A DNA stretch of 64,000 nt from Eubacteriaceae bacterium (GTDB lineage: Bacteria; Bacillota; Clostridia; Lachnospirales; Lachnospiraceae), in NCBI GenBank assembly GCA_910574915.1, contig CAJTCR010000014.1, positions 1 to 64,000 on the forward strand. Reading direction: 5' to 3'. A program made the translations under genes and the position numbers. Of this stretch, positions 1 to 8,259 are shown one piece after another. The notes beneath the pieces were generated by a model. It was not told where the DNA came from, did not search any database, and saw only the letters and a list, made by a program, of their open reading frames with translations. Positions within the stretch are counted from its first letter, which is position 1, and every line of letters starts with the position of its first letter.

Positions 1-57
1 AAATATAAAATTTTTATAAACTCAAAAAAGCGAAAAAATACAACAACTCTATGCATT

Positions 58-108
58 TAAAAAAAGCTCCAAACTCCAGTATTTATAAGGAGTCCAGAGC
101 TTTTTTTA
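58..108 (+). terminator. Rho-independent terminator of an upstream gene
   Basis: A nested stem pairs AAAAAGCTC with GAGCTTTTTTT and, inside it, ACTCC with GGAGT. A T-run follows on the plus strand and an A-run precedes it, so it may work in both directions. It separates the malic enzyme from whatever lies left of the window. The stretch before it (1-57) is AT-rich and shows no gene. Confidence 0.6.
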
Positions 109-254
109 CTCAATCATCTGCAAAACTCAGGTTATACACCATTCTTTGGAAAATAGGAAGCCCTTTTTCTTGATTTATTAAAATATTGGTGATATCATTG
201 TAATGTTGGTGTAAGTTTTGTAACATTTTACATATACAACAGAAAGGAGCTTTT

Positions 255-1406
255 ATGGACCAGAAAGAAACCGCCATTTTTATGCACAAGCAATGGAATG
301 GCAAGCTGGAAACGGTCTCAAAGTCACCAGTCAAAACAAGTGAAGACCTAGCGATCGCTTATACGCCTGGTGTTGCAGAGCCATGTAAATTAATTGCAAA
401 AGATCCGTCTCTTGCTTATACTTATACGATCAAATCCAATACGGTTGCCGTTGTCTCTGACGGAAGCGCCGTACTTGGCCTTGGCAATATCGGGCCGTAT
501 GCGGCAATGCCTGTTATGGAAGGAAAATGCGTACTGTTTAAGGAATTTGCAAATATCAATGCCGTACCGATCTGCCTGGATACACAAGACACCGAAGAAA
601 TTATACAGACGGTCAAACAAATCGCCCCAGGCTTTGGCGGCATTAACTTAGAGGACATCTCCGCCCCGCGCTGCTTTGAAATCGAAGCGCGCTTAAAAGA
701 GCTGCTGGACATCCCGGTATTCCATGACGACCAGCACGGAACGGCTATCGTCGTATTGGCAGGCATTATCAACAGCCTGCGTGTCACCGGCAAGCAAAAA
801 GAAAACTGCAAGGTCGTTGTAAACGGCGCTGGCTCTGCCGGCATTGCCATTGCAAAGCTGCTGCTTTCTTACGGCTTTTTGGATGTGACGATGTGCGACC
901 GCGACGGCATCCTTGCCGCTAAAGATCCTGGCTTAAACTGGATGCAGCAGGAAATGGCGCTTGTTACCAACCTTGCGCACGCACACGGCTCCCTTGCAGA
1001 CGCGCTAAAGGGCGCGGATATTTTTATCGGCGTATCCGCTCCAAATATCGTTACACAGGAAATGGCTGCCTCGATGAATCAGGACGCCATATTATTTGCA
1101 ATGGCAAACCCGGTGCCGGAAATTATGCCGGATGTGGCAAAAGCCGCAGGCGTTCGGATTGTCGGAACCGGCAGAAGCGATTTCCCAAACCAGGTCAACA
1201 ATGTCGCCGCCTTTCCAGGAATTTTCAAGGGTGCGCTGGAAGGCAGGGCAAAGCAGATTACCGAAGAGATGAAGCTTGCCGCAGCCAAAGCGATCGCAGG
1301 GCTTGTATCAGACGAAGAGCTGTGTGAGGAGCATATTATGCCGCAGGCGTTTGACCCGCGCATGGCGCAAGCAGTCAGCGAGGCTGTCAAAATGAATATA
1401 AAATAA
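255..1406 (+). CDS. NAD(P)-dependent malic enzyme (short type)
   Basis: Oxidative decarboxylation of L-malate to pyruvate and CO2 in the cytoplasm, with reduction of NAD(P). The 383-residue protein matches the short bacterial malic enzymes, which lack a phosphotransacetylase domain. The N-terminal malic domain shows SDGSAVLGLGNIG (residues 68-80), NLEDI (131-135) and the metal-binding FHDDQHGT (156-163). The NAD-binding domain begins with GAGSAG (191-196). The ATG follows AGAAAGGAGC at a good distance. It is 23 bp upstream of the DUF4364 gene and probably cotranscribed with it. NAD versus NADP preference cannot be read by eye. Confidence 0.95.
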   Translation: MDQKETAIFMHKQWNGKLETVSKSPVKTSEDLAIAYTPGVAEPCKLIAKDPSLAYTYTIKSNTVAVVSDGSAVLGLGNIGPYAAMPVMEGKCVLFKEFANINAVPICLDTQDTEEIIQTVKQIAPGFGGINLEDISAPRCFEIEARLKELLDIPVFHDDQHGTAIVVLAGIINSLRVTGKQKENCKVVVNGAGSAGIAIAKLLLSYGFLDVTMCDRDGILAAKDPGLNWMQQEMALVTNLAHAHGSLADALKGADIFIGVSAPNIVTQEMAASMNQDAILFAMANPVPEIMPDVAKAAGVRIVGTGRSDFPNQVNNVAAFPGIFKGALEGRAKQITEEMKLAAAKAIAGLVSDEELCEEHIMPQAFDPRMAQAVSEAVKMNIK

Positions 1407-1429
1407 GAAGAACATCCGGAGGTATTTTA

Positions 1430-1945
1430 ATGGCAGAACCGATTACTTTATACAAGCTGATGGTCTTATCGATGCTTGAACAGTCGAAAGCGCCTTTGAC
1501 CAATACGCTGCTTTCCGATTTTTTCCTCGGAAAAGAATATACAACGTATTTTACACTGCAAGAGGCGCTGCACGAGCTGAACGAAGCGCAGTTTATCCGA
1601 CAGGAAGCTTCTCACAACAACGTCCAGTATACGATTACGCCTGCCGGGGAAGAGTCGCTGCATTTTTTTGAAAATAAGATCAATTCGGAGATCCAGTCAG
1701 ATATCCGGCAATATATTGAGGATCACAATCTCCAGATCGCCGCTGCCGCTGCTGCAATCGCAGATTATTACATTACACCGGAAAAAAAATACGCCGTCCA
1801 CTGCCAGCTCCGCGAAAAGGGGATTCCCCAGCTTGACCTGACACTGAACGTGCGAAACAAAGAACAGGCAGAAGCGATCTGTGCAAACTGGCGGCGCCAG
1901 ACCGACGATATTTACATGCTTCTGATCGACCACCTGTTAAAATAA
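1430..1945 (+). CDS. DUF4364 family protein (winged-helix-like)
   Basis: A 171-residue cytoplasmic protein of the DUF4364 family, which is widespread in Clostridia and has no firm function. The first ~75 residues look like a winged-helix module: helices around LYKLMVLSMLEQ, then EALHELNEAQFIRQE, then a basic wing and TPAGEE. This is the layout of PadR-like transcription factors. The C-terminal half is a mixed alpha/beta region rich in Ala. It follows the malic enzyme by 23 bp with an upstream CCGGAGG, so the two probably share a transcript. A regulatory role is inferred only from the fold. Confidence 0.75.
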   Translation: MAEPITLYKLMVLSMLEQSKAPLTNTLLSDFFLGKEYTTYFTLQEALHELNEAQFIRQEASHNNVQYTITPAGEESLHFFENKINSEIQSDIRQYIEDHNLQIAAAAAAIADYYITPEKKYAVHCQLREKGIPQLDLTLNVRNKEQAEAICANWRRQTDDIYMLLIDHLLK

Positions 1946-1974
1946 ACGGCACCTTTTTTGCCGCTTATCTTCCT

Positions 1975-2004
1975 CTGGCAGGAGAACCTGTTTCCCCTGC
2001 CAGA
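1975..2004 (+). terminator. Terminator between convergent genes
   Basis: CTGGCAGG pairs with CCTGCCAG across a short loop, followed by a T-rich tract. It lies between the stop of the DUF4364 gene and the stop of the oppositely oriented GH1 gene, so it ends the malic enzyme transcript. Confidence 0.6.
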
Positions 2005-2016
2005 ATATTTGCTGTT

Positions 2017-3411
2017 TTATTTTTCTCTGTCCGCGATGACCTTTTGTATCCATGCAGCCGATTTTTTCAGCTTCCGCTCATAACCGCCGCTCAGATCCAC
2101 TTCAATCATACCGTACCGGTTTTTAAATGCATTATTCCACGACCAGTTATCAATCAAACCCCAATAATGATATCCTTTACACTGTGCGCCATCCTGGATC
2201 GCTTTGAATATCCATTCGAGGTGTTCTTTTACAAATTCGATCCGATAGTCGTCCTGGATCTGCCCGTTTTCGTCACGGAACCGGTCTTCATGTTCGACGC
2301 CCATTCCATTTTCCGATATAAAAAATGAAAGATTCGGGTACTGCTCTTTCATTTTCATCCCAAAATCATAAATTCCTTTCGGATAGATCTCCCACCCGCG
2401 GTAAACATTCATTTTTGCTTCCTTCCATACATATGGATCGGAAAAAACCGGATCGCCGTTTTCATCCGTGCCCCGTGCAGGAGCCTGTATCCTGGATGGA
2501 TGATAATAGTTAAATCCAAGCCAGTCCACTTTTCCCATCTTCAAAACCTCTTCATCTCCCGGACGCATTGGAACTTCCATACCGCGTGCCCTTAAGGTAT
2601 CCAAAACATCCTCTGGAAGCCTGCCTTCCGTTACCAGATCCAGCCACCAACGGTTGTTAATGCCGTCTTCCATGCGAACCGCCTCTAAATCCTCTGGAGA
2701 AGGATTTTCTTTTGTATAAGGAGGCGCAAAGCAGTTAATCAGCCCGATTTTCGCGTCTTCCAGCAGATATCCTTCTTCTTTTGCTTTATAAAACTCCGCT
2801 ACCGCGAGGCAGTGCGCCAGAGAAATATGATACTGCACAAGCAGCCCGCGTCTAGCATTTTTAATAAACGGATACCAGTATCCGACACGGTATCTTTGAT
2901 CCGGTTCTACGATCGGCTCATTAAACGTAAACCAGTACCGGATCTCTTTGCCAAACTCACGAAACGCGGCTCTTGCATAAACCGCATATGCCTCTACCAC
3001 CTCGCGGCTTTCCCATCCGCCCCTGTCAAGCAGATAGGAAGGCAGATCAAAATGATACAAATTCATAAACAGCTCCATATGGTGTTCCTTCGCACAGGCA
3101 CATACCCGATGATAAAAATCGGCTCCCTGCGGATTCACCTTCTGGTTTTTATCCATAAGCCTGCTCCACTGTATGGACGTACGGAAGGAATCAAGCCCAA
3201 GGCTTTTTAGCAGCTTGATGTCTTCCTCATACTTTTCATAAAAACAGTTGCCCACATAGCTGCCTACCTTATTGTAAAAGTCAGAAATTGACTGATCTGA
3301 CCACGTATCCCAAATGCTTTCCAGCCTGCCGCCGGTTTTATACGCACCTTCTGTCTGTGGGCCGGACATTGCCGCTCCCATAAAAAAATTTGCTGGTAAT
3401 CGCAGTTCCAT
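2017..3411 (-). CDS. Glycoside hydrolase family 1, probable 6-phospho-beta-glucosidase
   Basis: Hydrolyses beta-glucosides, probably phosphorylated ones, in the cytoplasm. The 464-residue protein covers the full GH1 barrel. The acid/base Glu is in FNEP (E165) and the nucleophile Glu in SENG (E367). At the aglycone/phosphate position the protein reads DNWSWNNA, with Ser424 where plain beta-glucosidases have Glu. A basic ERKLKK stretch follows, and both favour a 6-phospho substrate. The start is the ATG with AAGGAGG nine bases upstream; an in-frame start 17 codons further up lacks a site. No PTS gene is nearby. The divergent GntR/UTRA gene, across the repeat unit, is the likely regulator. Confidence 0.9.
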   Translation of the reverse strand: MELRLPANFFMGAAMSGPQTEGAYKTGGRLESIWDTWSDQSISDFYNKVGSYVGNCFYEKYEEDIKLLKSLGLDSFRTSIQWSRLMDKNQKVNPQGADFYHRVCACAKEHHMELFMNLYHFDLPSYLLDRGGWESREVVEAYAVYARAAFREFGKEIRYWFTFNEPIVEPDQRYRVGYWYPFIKNARRGLLVQYHISLAHCLAVAEFYKAKEEGYLLEDAKIGLINCFAPPYTKENPSPEDLEAVRMEDGINNRWWLDLVTEGRLPEDVLDTLRARGMEVPMRPGDEEVLKMGKVDWLGFNYYHPSRIQAPARGTDENGDPVFSDPYVWKEAKMNVYRGWEIYPKGIYDFGMKMKEQYPNLSFFISENGMGVEHEDRFRDENGQIQDDYRIEFVKEHLEWIFKAIQDGAQCKGYHYWGLIDNWSWNNAFKNRYGMIEVDLSGGYERKLKKSAAWIQKVIADREK

Positions 3412-3508
3412 GTGTATGTCCTCCTTTTTCTTTTTGAAATGTGCGCTGGTATTGCAACGCATGTTTGAATTTTGATTTTTTTAGTATGTGGTGGGTTATT
3501 GTATGAAG

Positions 3509-4185
3509 GACGCTGGGAGAGAGGATCGGCATCCCCTGGCTGCGTCCGTTCCAGAATGCTAAGAAGCCCTAAGTATCCTGCTGATACGCTGTGGCTGTGG
3601 ACGGTCGCGGCACCTAGTTCGCTGCCATCGGCAGCTAAAGGTGCCGCTTGGCTGCGCCCCTGGTTGCCCCGCAGGATACTAAGAGCTTCTAACCATTCTT
3701 CCAAAGCCGCCGCCAGGGGATGCCGATCCTCTCTCCCGGCTGTTCTTCGTAAGTGTTACGAAAACAATACCTCTATGGTTGATTTTGTTCGCTGTAGTAC
3801 TAAGTACTCCATCCAGCTAGAACGTGTTTGATTTCTGACCGAACGAAACTCTACAGCAAACAAATCAATTACCTATTACAAACAATTCCAGTTACTTCCA
3901 CCAAAACCAAACTATAGCGGACTTGTTTTCGCAACATGCACGAAGATCAGCCTGGAGAGGGAACTGGCACGCCCTGGCGGCGGCTTTGGAAGAATGGTTA
4001 GAAGCCCTTTGCCTTCTGCGGAAAACCAGGGGCGCAGCCAAGCGGCACCTTTAGCTGCCAGCAGGCAGCGAACTAGGTGCCGCGACCGTCCACAGCCACA
4101 GCGTATCAGCAGAAGGCATAGGGCTTCTTAGCATTCTGGAACGGACGCAGCCAGGGCGTGCCAGTCCCCTCTCCAGGCGTCCCTC
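3509..4185. repeat. Twin-hairpin element, unit 1
   Basis: Two ~230-bp hairpins in inverted orientation (3511-3740 and 3951-4177) with a ~210-bp spacer. The left outer stem reads ATCGGCATCCCCTGG and its partner CCAGGGGATGCCGAT. The right stem is a different sequence, CTGGCACGCCCTGG, with its own complement. Each hairpin carries an inner branch around CGGTCGCGGCACCTAG / AGGTGCCG. The terminal repeats are less clear here than in unit 2. The unit fills the divergent region between the GH1 and GntR genes, starting 97 bp upstream of the GH1 start, and no coding function is seen in it. Confidence 0.85.
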
Positions 4186-4303
4186 CCTGCAAACACCCCA
4201 TCACATAGTCACCACAAATTTGTACTAATTTTTAAATAATTTGTCATAACATATTTTTCATTATAAACATTTTCCAAGCGATGTCAATACTCTAATGAAT
4301 CCT

Positions 4304-4332
4304 TTGACTTTTCCCCTGCAAAATGATATAAC
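4304..4332 (+). promoter_or_regulatory. Sigma-A-type promoter of the GntR gene
   Basis: TTGACT (4304-4309) and TATAAC (4327-4332) are 17 bp apart, about 54 bp upstream of the GntR start codon. It lies just outside the right end of repeat unit 1. The leader AGGAAAGGCAG precedes the ATG. Confidence 0.55.
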
Positions 4333-4385
4333 TGTACTGTAAAAGCTGACCACGCAACAACCGACAATAAGGAAAGGCAGATCTT

Positions 4386-5105
4386 ATGTTCAAGTACGAA
4401 AGCATCGCAGCAGACATTCAAAATAAAATCTATTCCGGCGTATACCAGGCTGATACAAAGCTCCCGCAGGAAACCGCATTATGCAGGCTGTACAATGTTT
4501 CGCGCATTACGGTGCGGGAAGCGCTGGATCATCTGGTGCGCCAGGGGCTGATTACGAGAAGGCGCGGAGCTGGTACTTATGTCAAGCCAATCGTAGGCGA
4601 AAACCTGTGCCCAAGGCTGCTGGCGATGTCTCAGCAGTTCGGCGGATTTACAAGCGATATGAAAGGCAGAAATGTACGGTCACAGGTGCATGAATTTACG
4701 CTTTTGCGCGCACCCGAAAAAGTCGCGGAAAAACTGCAGGTATCTAACGACGCTTTTGTCTGTTATATCTGCCGCACCCGCTTTGTCGACGATGCGCCAT
4801 ATGTTGTCGAATATACTTATATGCCGACGGATTTTATCAGCGGCATTACACAGGAAGTCGTCAGCAATTCCATCTATGCATATATCGAAGGCACTTTGAA
4901 GCTGAATATCAAAAGCGCGCATCGCAGCGCCCGCGCAGACCTGCCGACCGAGCAGGAGCAAAAATGGCTGCAAATTAAAAAAGGGGAAATGCCGGTTCTC
5001 GAAATCGAACAGACGGCATATTTAGACGACGGGAGAATTTTTGAATATTCCAAGGCACGCCACCGGGCAGACTGTTTTACGCTGCATACCGTAAGCGTGC
5101 GCTAA
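4386..5105 (+). CDS. GntR family transcriptional regulator with UTRA domain (HutC type)
   Basis: A ligand-responsive DNA-binding regulator of 239 residues. The N-terminal ~70 residues form the GntR winged helix: YESIAADIQNKI, LPQETALCRLYNVSRITVRE, then the wing RRRGAGTYV. From about residue 90 the UTRA effector domain follows, with EYTYMPTDF and a closing EYSKARHRAD. In HutC-type proteins UTRA binds sugars, sugar phosphates or small acids. It faces the GH1 gene across repeat unit 1, so control of phospho-beta-glucoside use is a reasonable inference. The stop codon is only 8 bp from the left end of repeat unit 2. Confidence 0.9.
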   Translation: MFKYESIAADIQNKIYSGVYQADTKLPQETALCRLYNVSRITVREALDHLVRQGLITRRRGAGTYVKPIVGENLCPRLLAMSQQFGGFTSDMKGRNVRSQVHEFTLLRAPEKVAEKLQVSNDAFVCYICRTRFVDDAPYVVEYTYMPTDFISGITQEVVSNSIYAYIEGTLKLNIKSAHRSARADLPTEQEQKWLQIKKGEMPVLEIEQTAYLDDGRIFEYSKARHRADCFTLHTVSVR

Positions 5106-5112
5106 GAAAACC

Positions 5113-5890
5113 CTAGAGCGAACAAATTTGGATTGCTTTGGTATATTTTACAGGAAGGGACGCTGGGAAAGAGGAGGTGCCTCCCCTGGCGGCGTCCGTT
5201 CCAGAATGCTAAGAAGCCCTTAGTATCCTGCTGGTACGCTGTGGCTGCGCACGGTCGCGGCACCTAGTTCGCTGCCTGCTGGCAGCTAAAGGTGCCGCTT
5301 GGCTGCGCCCCTGGTTGCCCTGCAGAATACTAAGGGCTTCTATGCATTCTTCCAAAGCCGCCGCCAGGGGAAGCACATCCTCTCTCCCGGCTGCTTTTCG
5401 TAAATGCTACGAAAAAAGCGCAATATGGTTTGGTTTGTCTACCATAAACAAAATCAACCCTATGATAGAACAGATTCTAGGTTATTTTACATAGAGAACC
5501 TGTACAAAATAGTTCCTTGGAAAACGCAAATCAGATAAAGTTCGCTCTAGTACTACAGCTACCAAACCATATCGGGCTCGTTTGGCAGCACTTGCGAAGA
5601 ACAGCCGGGAGAGAGGAGGGGTACACTCTGGCAGCGGCTTTGGAAGAATGGTTAGAATTGCTTGGTATTCTGCAAAACAACTAGGGGCGCAGCCAAGCGG
5701 CACCGATAGCTTTCGGCGGACAGCAGGCAGCGAACTAGGTGCCGCGACCGGACACAGCCAGGGCGTAGCAGCAGGATACCTAGCAATTCTTAACATTCTG
5801 GAACGGACGCCGCCAGAGTGTACCCCTCCTCTCTCCTGGCGTCCCTTCTTGTAAAAATATACCAAAGCAATCCAAATTTGTTCGCTCTAG
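5113..5890. repeat. Twin-hairpin element, unit 2 (most complete copy)
   Basis: The clearest full unit: 772 bp between two TA copies (5114-5115 and 5888-5889), each within CTAG. The ends are ~50-bp inverted repeats beginning GAGCGAACAAATTTGGATTG. Inside are hairpin L (5161-5391, outer stem near GTGCCTCCCCTGG), a spacer, and the inverted hairpin R (5604-5840, perfect outer stem AGGGGTACACTCTGG / CCAGAGTGTACCCCT). The spacer holds the empty CTAG sites that are occupied by small elements in unit 5. It sits between convergent genes (GntR and flavin reductase) and contains no real gene. Confidence 0.9.
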
Positions 5891-5928
5891 CACTCTGCAT
5901 CTGGCATAAAGTACCCTGACAGGAAAAC

Positions 5929-5971
5929 AACACCCGTCTGTAAGAGCCTACTGATTTTACAGACGGGTGTT
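5929..5971 (-). terminator. Terminator of the flavin reductase gene
   Basis: A 15-bp perfect stem, AACACCCGTCTGTAA with TTACAGACGGGTGTT, begins 2 bp after the stop codon on the minus strand and is followed by a short T-rich stretch. Confidence 0.8.
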
Positions 5972-5972
5972 A

Positions 5973-6569
5973 TTATTTGCGCTTTTTACGCGCATTCGGC
6001 TTTTTTGCCTTTTTTCTTACCGAATATCCAAACGATCCGATCTCGTTTCCAAGTGCGAAATAACTTCCATGCGAATATACGATTAACCCGCTGCTGCTTA
6101 ATTGCAGCCTGCCGGTCTGATCTAACAGCGATTCTTCTACGCCGACATTTTCGACCGCTGCCAAAAACAGGTCATGGCTGCCGAGATTTTTTATCTCGGT
6201 AACCCTGCATTCGATATTTACCGGGCTTTCGGCAATGCCCGGACAGCCGACCGACTTTGACGCGCATGGCGTCAGCCCGGTTTCAGCGAATTTATCGACA
6301 TCCCTGCCGGAACGGACACCGCAGTAATCCGCAGCTTTCGTAAGACGCCTGGTCGTTAAGTTTATCACAAATTCGCCGCTTTCTTTAATCAATGCATAAG
6401 AATAGCGCTCCCTGCGCACGGAAATCGATACCATTGCCGGATCGGAGCAAATCGTCCCTGTCCAGGCAATCGTAATAATATTCGGCTTTTCCCCGGCTCT
6501 CTGGCAGGTGACCATGACCGCCGGAACCGGATAGAGCATATTGCCTGGCTTCCAATACTGCTTCGGCAT
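5973..6569 (-). CDS. Flavin reductase family protein (FMN-binding split barrel)
   Basis: A 198-residue flavin-reductase-like protein of the split-barrel fold that binds FMN. Early features are PAVMVTCQ, NIITIAWTGTICSDPAMVSISVR and the YALIKESGEFVINL segment typical of this family, then HDLFLAAVE. In anaerobes such proteins are often electron carriers (flavoredoxin-like); the partner is unknown. The chosen ATG has GGGAGA upstream, and a further in-frame start 18 codons up would overlap the diphosphatase gene. The C-terminus is a very basic tail (KKAKKPNARKKRK). It probably ends the operon that begins with the coiled-coil gene at 9614. Confidence 0.85.
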   Translation of the reverse strand: MPKQYWKPGNMLYPVPAVMVTCQRAGEKPNIITIAWTGTICSDPAMVSISVRRERYSYALIKESGEFVINLTTRRLTKAADYCGVRSGRDVDKFAETGLTPCASKSVGCPGIAESPVNIECRVTEIKNLGSHDLFLAAVENVGVEESLLDQTGRLQLSSSGLIVYSHGSYFALGNEIGSFGYSVRKKAKKPNARKKRK

Positions 6570-6603
6570 TCTGATTCTCCCTGTTTGAATATGTGCCGTT
6601 TGC

Positions 6604-8259
6604 TTATGGATTTGCGATTGCATCCAAAAGCTCCGGGATTAACTGCTTCTTTCTGGATACGACGCCGCGCAGACGGAACCCGTCGTTGATCTTTTGTTTA
6701 TAAAAGGCTTTTTCGACTGCCGCGTCTGCCCCTTTGCCCAGGCAGATCAGTTCCGTCGATTCGTTTAAAATATCCGTCAGCATAATAAATACCATATGAA
6801 GCTTGCGCTCCTCCATAATCGTTGCCTGATACGGCAGTACGCGTGCTTTCACCTCGTCCAGCTCTTCCCTGCTCATGGCGCTGATCTGGCTGACGCCAAA
6901 CAGTACGTCCCCTGCGGTAAACGTCTTAAAGTCCTGATAACAGATCTCTTCCGCTGTCTTGGACTGGAAGTTGCTGCCTGCGCGGAACATCTCGTTTGCA
7001 TGTTGCTCCATATCGATCTCCGCGATCTCGGCAAGCTTGTGCGCCGCCTGCTTATCCAGCTCCGTGCAGGTCGGCGAACGAAACAGCAGCGTATCGGAGA
7101 TTATCGCAGAGCACAAAAGCCCTGCGATCGGCTTTGTAATCTTAACGCCGTTTTCCAGATACATCTGGTAAATAATCGTAGAAGTACAGCCTACCGGCTG
7201 GTTGCGGAACATTACCGGCACCGGCGTTTCCAGGCTCCCGATTTTATGATGGTCAATAATGCCCATAATATCCGCATTGTCGATACCGTGGACTGCCTGC
7301 TGCTTTTCATTGTGGTCGACAAGCACAATGCGTTTTTTCTGCATATTTAATAAATTCCGCCTGGAAAGCATTCCGATGTAATATCCATCGTGGTCTAAAA
7401 TCGGAAAATCACGGTGCCTGTCTTTGGACATGACTTCCCTGACATCATCCACATAATCCTCAATTTCAAATTTTTTCAGGTTTTTCGTGCGCATAAACTG
7501 TTTGATCGGCATACTTTGCATAATCAGCCTGGATACCGTAAACGGATCGTACGGCGTGGAGATAATCACACACTCCTTATCCTCCGCTTCGGTCAAAATC
7601 TGCTTGGATACCTGCCTGCCGCCGCAGATAATCAGGCAGCTTGCATTATGCTTTAACGCACATTTTTGCATACTTTCCCTGTCGCCTAAAATAACAAGGT
7701 CGTCTTTTTCCATGCTTTCTTCTGCCATCGGCAGGCTGTCCGCAGCAACAATCACCTTGCCTCTTATGTAGCGCCCGTGCTCATTTCCTACAAGAATCGT
7801 TCCATTTAAAGTCTCGACCATATTTTTATACGGTGTGCGCGCCTTTGCCAAAATCCTCGTATCCAGCACATCCATATAAGATTCCGCAATGTCCGCGTTG
7901 ACAATCAGGCCAAGCAGCTCATTATTCTCATCTGTAATCGGCAGCGTCACGACTTTGCTGGTCGTCATCAGCTCCCAGGCACGTTTCAGGGAAATGCTGC
8001 TGTTTACCCCGATCGTTCTGCGAAATGCAATATCCTTGACCTGCGTGCGCACATCATCGACATAAGCTGGGATTTTCACTTTAAATTTGCGAAGCACATA
8101 TTTTGTCTCTTCATTCAGATTGCCGGCACGCTTCGGCTCATATTTTGTATCCGTACTACGATTCTTAAGGTCTGCGTATGCGATTGCCGCGCAGATCGAA
8201 TCTGTATCAGGATTTCTGTGCCCGATCACCCAGACCGGATTTTCCTGTTCAAAATCCAT
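6604..8259 (-). CDS. ppaC: Manganese-dependent inorganic diphosphatase, family II with CBS and DRTGG inserts
   Basis: Hydrolyses pyrophosphate to phosphate in the cytoplasm. The 551-residue length exceeds simple family II enzymes (~310) because regulatory domains are inserted. The N-terminal DHH motifs are VIGHRNPDTDSICAA (residues ~11-25) and, after the insert, GIIDHHKIG. The insert has two CBS repeats (for example VVTLPITDENNELLGLI and HRDFPILDHDGYYIGMLS) around a DRTGG-like domain. CBS diphosphatases are known to be controlled by adenine nucleotides. The C-terminal DHHA2 domain ends with GVVSRKKQLIPEL. Its ATG shares one base with the stop of the coiled-coil gene (TAATG), so translation is coupled. 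Confidence 0.92.
   Translation of the reverse strand: MDFEQENPVWVIGHRNPDTDSICAAIAYADLKNRSTDTKYEPKRAGNLNEETKYVLRKFKVKIPAYVDDVRTQVKDIAFRRTIGVNSSISLKRAWELMTTSKVVTLPITDENNELLGLIVNADIAESYMDVLDTRILAKARTPYKNMVETLNGTILVGNEHGRYIRGKVIVAADSLPMAEESMEKDDLVILGDRESMQKCALKHNASCLIICGGRQVSKQILTEAEDKECVIISTPYDPFTVSRLIMQSMPIKQFMRTKNLKKFEIEDYVDDVREVMSKDRHRDFPILDHDGYYIGMLSRRNLLNMQKKRIVLVDHNEKQQAVHGIDNADIMGIIDHHKIGSLETPVPVMFRNQPVGCTSTIIYQMYLENGVKITKPIAGLLCSAIISDTLLFRSPTCTELDKQAAHKLAEIAEIDMEQHANEMFRAGSNFQSKTAEEICYQDFKTFTAGDVLFGVSQISAMSREELDEVKARVLPYQATIMEERKLHMVFIMLTDILNESTELICLGKGADAAVEKAFYKQKINDGFRLRGVVSRKKQLIPELLDAIANP

Noticed and set aside
3509..4185. Twin-hairpin units as rRNA, tRNA or CRISPR remnants
   Set aside because: They contain no rRNA-like blocks, no tRNA cloverleaf with T-loop, and no evenly spaced short direct repeats. 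The repetition is inverted and long.
5482..5865. Open frames inside the twin-hairpin units (also 3472-3831, 26485-27183, 38533-38942 and 62725-63222)
   Set aside because: The frames on both strands give similar peptides because the DNA is palindromic. They differ between copies, lack ribosome sites, and follow the stem pattern rather than coding constraint.
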